From assembly GCA_965200505.1 (NCBI GenBank), contig OZ241343.1:434001-498000 (forward strand): a stretch of 64,000 nt of DNA. Direction: 5' to 3'. The DNA comes from VXNE01 sp965200505. Its GTDB lineage: Bacteria; Pseudomonadota; Gammaproteobacteria; Pseudomonadales; Azotimanducaceae. Under the pieces are notes generated by a model. That model made no database searches, was not told the DNA's origin, and saw only the letters and a program-made list of their open reading frames with translations. Below, piece after piece: positions 61,078 to 64,000 of this stretch (position 1 is the first letter of the stretch; every line of letters starts with the position of its first letter). Made by a program: the position numbers and the translations under genes.

Positions 61078-61797
61078 ATGCCCATCTCGCGCGCGGCGAA
61101 GAAGCTCTGGCGCAAGGCGGTGCCGACTTCGCGCATCGTCCTGCATGGCCAACGCATCGTGGTGCGGGCGCCCCATGTGGATGCGGAGCTGCGGCGCGCG
61201 CTCACGCGGGGGCGTTACGAACGGCACAAGACGCGGCAACTGCGCAACCGCATCGAGCCCAACGACGTGGTGTTGGACGTGGGCACCGGCATCGGGCTGA
61301 CGGCGCTTTACGCGGCGGGCATGGTGGGGGCGGACAACGTGCTTTGCGTGGAGCCGGATCCCCGCGCCGCGGCACTCGCCCGCCGCAACTTCGCCCTGAA
61401 CCGCCAATCGATCAGCCTTCTGGAGGCGGCGGCGGCCCCGGCCGGCGCACCGGAACGGATGGACTTCCACTTGAACGAGGCGCTGGGCCGCTCATCCCTC
61501 AAGCCCCGCGCCGGCACCGTGGAGACCCTATCCGTCGCCACGCTGGATGTGGCCCCAATGCTGCGCGAACGCGATGTGTCCGCACTGTGCGTGGATGTGG
61601 AGGGCAGCGAGTGCGACTTGCTTGAAGGAATCGAGGACTTCGCCGACGTGCGCGTGCTGTTGTTGCGCATCAACGAGCAGGCATTGGGCTACGGCCGCGC
61701 CAATCGGCTGTTCGAGCGCTTGTTCGATGCCGGCTTCGCCCTGGATTTGCCGGACACGCGCGGCCGCCAAGTGGCGCTGACTCGACATGGGCGCTAG
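61078..61797 (+). CDS. FkbM-family SAM methyltransferase
   Basis: 239 residues. DVVLDVGTGIGLTALYAAGMVGADNVLCVEPDPRAAALARRNF has SAM motif I (DVGTGIG) and the acidic loop EPDP; SALCVDVEGSECDLLEGIEDF is the FkbM signature (D-x-E-G). It methylates a sugar or polyketide hydroxyl in known members. Adjacent glycosyltransferases suggest a glycan substrate. ATG 61078 is the family-length start. Confidence 0.88.
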   Translation: MPISRAAKKLWRKAVPTSRIVLHGQRIVVRAPHVDAELRRALTRGRYERHKTRQLRNRIEPNDVVLDVGTGIGLTALYAAGMVGADNVLCVEPDPRAAALARRNFALNRQSISLLEAAAAPAGAPERMDFHLNEALGRSSLKPRAGTVETLSVATLDVAPMLRERDVSALCVDVEGSECDLLEGIEDFADVRVLLLRINEQALGYGRANRLFERLFDAGFALDLPDTRGRQVALTRHGR

Positions 61798-61866
61798 CGG
61801 CCGCTGCCAACATTGGCCTTCAGTCCACGCCGCGGCTTAAAGCGCGCGACGGCACCCCGGCCGCCG

Positions 61867-62901
61867 TTAAGGCCGCCGCGCCGCCAAGTGAATGAACTCC
61901 TCGTATTGATCGAGGATGCGCACCTTGGCGAACCGCTGCCGGTAACGCTCGGCGCCCGCTTGGGCCAACCCCGCGGCACGGCCCCGGTCGCGCAGCAGCG
62001 CCTTGATGCCGTGCGCCAAGTCCCCCGCGTCCTCATTGCGGGTGAGCCAACCCGTGACGCCATGTTCCACGAGTTCCGCCGGCCCATCGGTGGCCGCGGC
62101 CACCAGCGGGCAGCCATGCGCCCAAGCCTCCAGCACGATGTTGCCATGCGGTTCGTGGCGCGACGGGCACACGAACAGGTCGGCGGCGCGAAGATGCGGG
62201 TTGACGGACGCCTGCCAGCCCAAGAAGCGCACCCGATGGTCGAGCCCCAGCTCGGCGCAGAGCGAGCGCAGCGCCTGCCGCAGCGGGCCATCGCCGGCGA
62301 GCCAAAGGTGGGCATCGGGCACGTCCTTGAAGGCGCGCAACAACACGTCGAAGCCCTTGTTCGGATGCAGCCGCCCACACGCGAAGACGAGCGGCACGTC
62401 CGGCGGCGTTCCCAAGGCGTGGCGGTCCGCCGGCTCTGCCGGTGATTCGTCGATGAAGTTGCCGATCTGGTGGATGCGCGAGCGCGGCACACCCCCCGCC
62501 TCGATGTGCCGAGCGAGCCCTTGGGTGATGGCGATGAAATGGTCGCAGTGGCGGAAGTTCTTGAGCGGATAGAACCCGCCCAGCCGCGCCGCGATGGGGC
62601 AGACGCCCGGGCGGGTAAGCTGGCTGGCACGGCTCATCCAAGTGACGGCGAGATCGGCCCCTTCGCTTGCGAGCACCCGCGCCACGCCGCGCCGTGTGCG
62701 CCAATCCAAGTGTCGATTGCCGAAGCGGAAGCGGTGCGTGGCCACGCCGGCGGCTTCCAACGCCTCGGCGCGCATGCCTTCCGGCCGCACGATGGCCACC
62801 TGCGGCACACGCTCGTTCAGCGCCGGCACCAGCCGGTCGAAGAACAGCTCCGCGCCACCCTGCGCCCGCCCAGCCAGCACTTGAGCGACCTTGACAGCCA
62901 T
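61867..62901 (-). CDS. GT4-family glycosyltransferase
   Basis: 344 residues with a GT-B fold. VAQVLAGRAQGGAELFFDRLVPALNE is the nucleotide-sugar N-domain start, FACGRLHPNKGFDVLLRAFKDV the linker strand and CPSRHEPHGNIVLEAWAHGCPLVA the C-terminal E-x7-E donor site. It transfers a sugar from NDP-sugar in surface glycan synthesis. It is divergent from another GT4 gene by 47 bases and convergent with the FkbM methyltransferase. Confidence 0.9.
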   Translation of the reverse strand: MAVKVAQVLAGRAQGGAELFFDRLVPALNERVPQVAIVRPEGMRAEALEAAGVATHRFRFGNRHLDWRTRRGVARVLASEGADLAVTWMSRASQLTRPGVCPIAARLGGFYPLKNFRHCDHFIAITQGLARHIEAGGVPRSRIHQIGNFIDESPAEPADRHALGTPPDVPLVFACGRLHPNKGFDVLLRAFKDVPDAHLWLAGDGPLRQALRSLCAELGLDHRVRFLGWQASVNPHLRAADLFVCPSRHEPHGNIVLEAWAHGCPLVAAATDGPAELVEHGVTGWLTRNEDAGDLAHGIKALLRDRGRAAGLAQAGAERYRQRFAKVRILDQYEEFIHLAARRP

Positions 62902-62948
62902 GCGCCCCGCCTACAGTCTCGGCGGCCATTATCCCACCGGCGCCACCC

Positions 62949-64000
62949 ATGCACGTGCTGCAAATCCTGCCCGCACTCGATGACGGGGGCGTGGAGCGAG
63001 GCACCGTGGAGATTGCCCAAGCCCTCCGCGCGGCTGGGCATCGGGCGAGCGTCATCTCGTCCGGGGGGCGGCTGGTCGCGGCGGTGGAGGCAGCCGGCGT
63101 GTACCACCTGCAGCTGCCGGTTCATGCCAAGCGCGTCTCGACGCTAAGGCAGATCGCCCCGTTGCGCGACGCGCTGGCGCACTTGCGGCCGGAAATCGTT
63201 CACGCCCGCTCCCGGCTGCCGGCGTGGCTCGCGTGGCTCGCCATGCGGCGCTTGCCCAAGGCGTCGCGGCCGCGATTCGTCACCACCGTGCATGGCCTCT
63301 ACAGCGTGAACGCCTACAGCGCCATCATGACGCGGGGCGAGCGCGTCATCGCCATCTCAGCCGCGGTGCGCGATTACATCTTGGCCCACTACCCGCGCTG
63401 CGCCCCAGATGTGGTGCGCCTCGTCCACCGCGGCGTGGACGCAGCCGAGTTTCCACCCGGCTTCAGGCCCAGCGCGGCATGGCTGGATGGCTTTCGCGCG
63501 GAGTTTCCGCAGCTAGACGGCAAGCGGCTTTTGGTGTTGCCCGGGCGCTTGACGCGCTGGAAGGGCAGCCTCACCTTCCTGCGCCTCGTGGCCGAACTGT
63601 GTCGAACGCGGCCCGATGTCCACGGTGTGCTGGTGGGCGGGCCAGACACGCCCCGCAGCCGTTTCCCAAACGAACTCCACGAGTTGCGCCAGCGGCTCGG
63701 CCTCACCGATCGAGTGACCTTCGCCGGCCCCCGGCCGGACATTCGCGAGTGGTTGGCCATGGCAGCGCTCACGTTCAACCTGCCAACGCGCCCAGAGCCC
63801 TTTGGCCGCACGGTGATCGAGGCGCTGAGCCTTGGGGTGCCCGTGGTCGCGTTCGACGGTGGCGGCCCCAGCGAGACGCTGGCGGCGTGCTTTCCCGCGG
63901 GTTTGGTGCCGGCCGGCGACTTCAATGCCCTCGTGACGCGGGTGGTCGAGCTGCTCGACGAAGCACCGCCGGCGGTGCTGCCCTGCCCCTTCAGCCTCGC
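62949..64000 (+). CDS. GT4-family glycosyltransferase, 3' end beyond window
   Basis: Open frame from ATG 62949 to the window end, about 350 residues without a stop. It begins MHVLQILPALDDGGVERGTVEIAQALRAAGH, the usual GT4 opening. LVLPGRLTRWKGSLTFLRLVAEL and LPTRPEPFGRTVIEALSLGVPVVAFDGGGPSE are the linker and the E-x7-E donor site. It is probably complete save for the last 20-30 residues. It diverges from the neighbouring GT4 gene. Confidence 0.9.
   Translation, partial: MHVLQILPALDDGGVERGTVEIAQALRAAGHRASVISSGGRLVAAVEAAGVYHLQLPVHAKRVSTLRQIAPLRDALAHLRPEIVHARSRLPAWLAWLAMRRLPKASRPRFVTTVHGLYSVNAYSAIMTRGERVIAISAAVRDYILAHYPRCAPDVVRLVHRGVDAAEFPPGFRPSAAWLDGFRAEFPQLDGKRLLVLPGRLTRWKGSLTFLRLVAELCRTRPDVHGVLVGGPDTPRSRFPNELHELRQRLGLTDRVTFAGPRPDIREWLAMAALTFNLPTRPEPFGRTVIEALSLGVPVVAFDGGGPSETLAACFPAGLVPAGDFNALVTRVVELLDEAPPAVLPCPFSL

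Noticed and set aside
1..64000. tRNA, rRNA or riboswitch genes
   Set aside because: No cloverleaf, rRNA segment or known aptamer was recognised by eye; a covariance-model search would be decisive.

Overview
This is a GC-rich bacterial chromosome segment with dense coding, short intergenic gaps and AGGAGG-type ribosome binding sites. The gene set (Ppx/Ppk1, MnmH, LapG-like peptidase, several acyl-CoA enzymes, Lol-type lipoproteins) fits Pseudomonadota, most likely an uncultured gammaproteobacterium. That placement is inferred from gene content; no rRNA, tRNA or ribosomal protein gene is present to fix it. No complete insertion sequence, prophage or CRISPR array was seen.

Layout. 1-2.5 kb: the 5' part of an NhaC-type antiporter and a metallo-beta-lactamase-fold hydrolase. 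2.5-5.4 kb: three tandem copies of a gene for a nucleotidyltransferase fused to a HEPN-like helical domain. 5.5-14.2 kb: housekeeping and lipid genes (acyl-CoA synthetase, HAD phosphatase, nitroreductase, two divergent transglutaminase-like lipoproteins, CBS-domain protein, acyl-CoA dehydrogenase-like flavoprotein, enoyl-CoA hydratase). 14.3-19.9 kb: a defence island on the minus strand. It holds a small conserved ORF, a 223-residue protein, a broken small ORF, a single-chain restriction-methyltransferase interrupted at a run of 17 G, and an AbiEii-like nucleotidyltransferase translationally coupled to an unrecognised 161-residue protein. 20-27 kb: EamA transporter, flavin reductase, Ppx and Ppk1 facing each other, thioesterase and Nudix hydrolase head to head, MsrA. 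27.4-32.4 kb: a 1670-residue exported subtilase. It is flanked on the left by a fragment of an AlbA_2 gene and on the right by a fragment of msrA. 32.6-36.4 kb: a second accessory block with a GIY-YIG/HTH/winged-helix protein and two AlbA_2-type ATP-binding proteins, one with a 13-fold AGEV repeat. 36.6-51 kb: SEL1 lipoprotein, MnmH, a NIPSNAP / enoyl-CoA hydratase / double CaiB cluster, an orphan Phd antitoxin with a toxin remnant, a cystathionine beta-synthase-like enzyme, a DUF4143 ATPase, a LysR regulator divergent from two enoyl-CoA hydratases, and a membrane sensor. 51-58.5 kb: copper amine oxidase, secreted esterase-like protein and a single-chain acyl-CoA carboxylase. 58.6-64 kb: gluzincin/TPR protein, small secreted proteins, an FkbM-type methyltransferase and two glycosyltransferases, the last cut by the window end.

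How it fits together. The acyl-CoA genes (synthetase, three or more hydratases, CoA-transferase, carboxylase, thioesterase) suggest fatty-acid or other acyl-CoA catabolism. The Ppx/Ppk1 pair handles polyphosphate. The most unusual content is the defence and conflict material: a restriction-methylation gene whose frame depends on a long homopolymer, a triplicated MNT-HEPN fusion, and partial gene duplications that bracket accessory genes.
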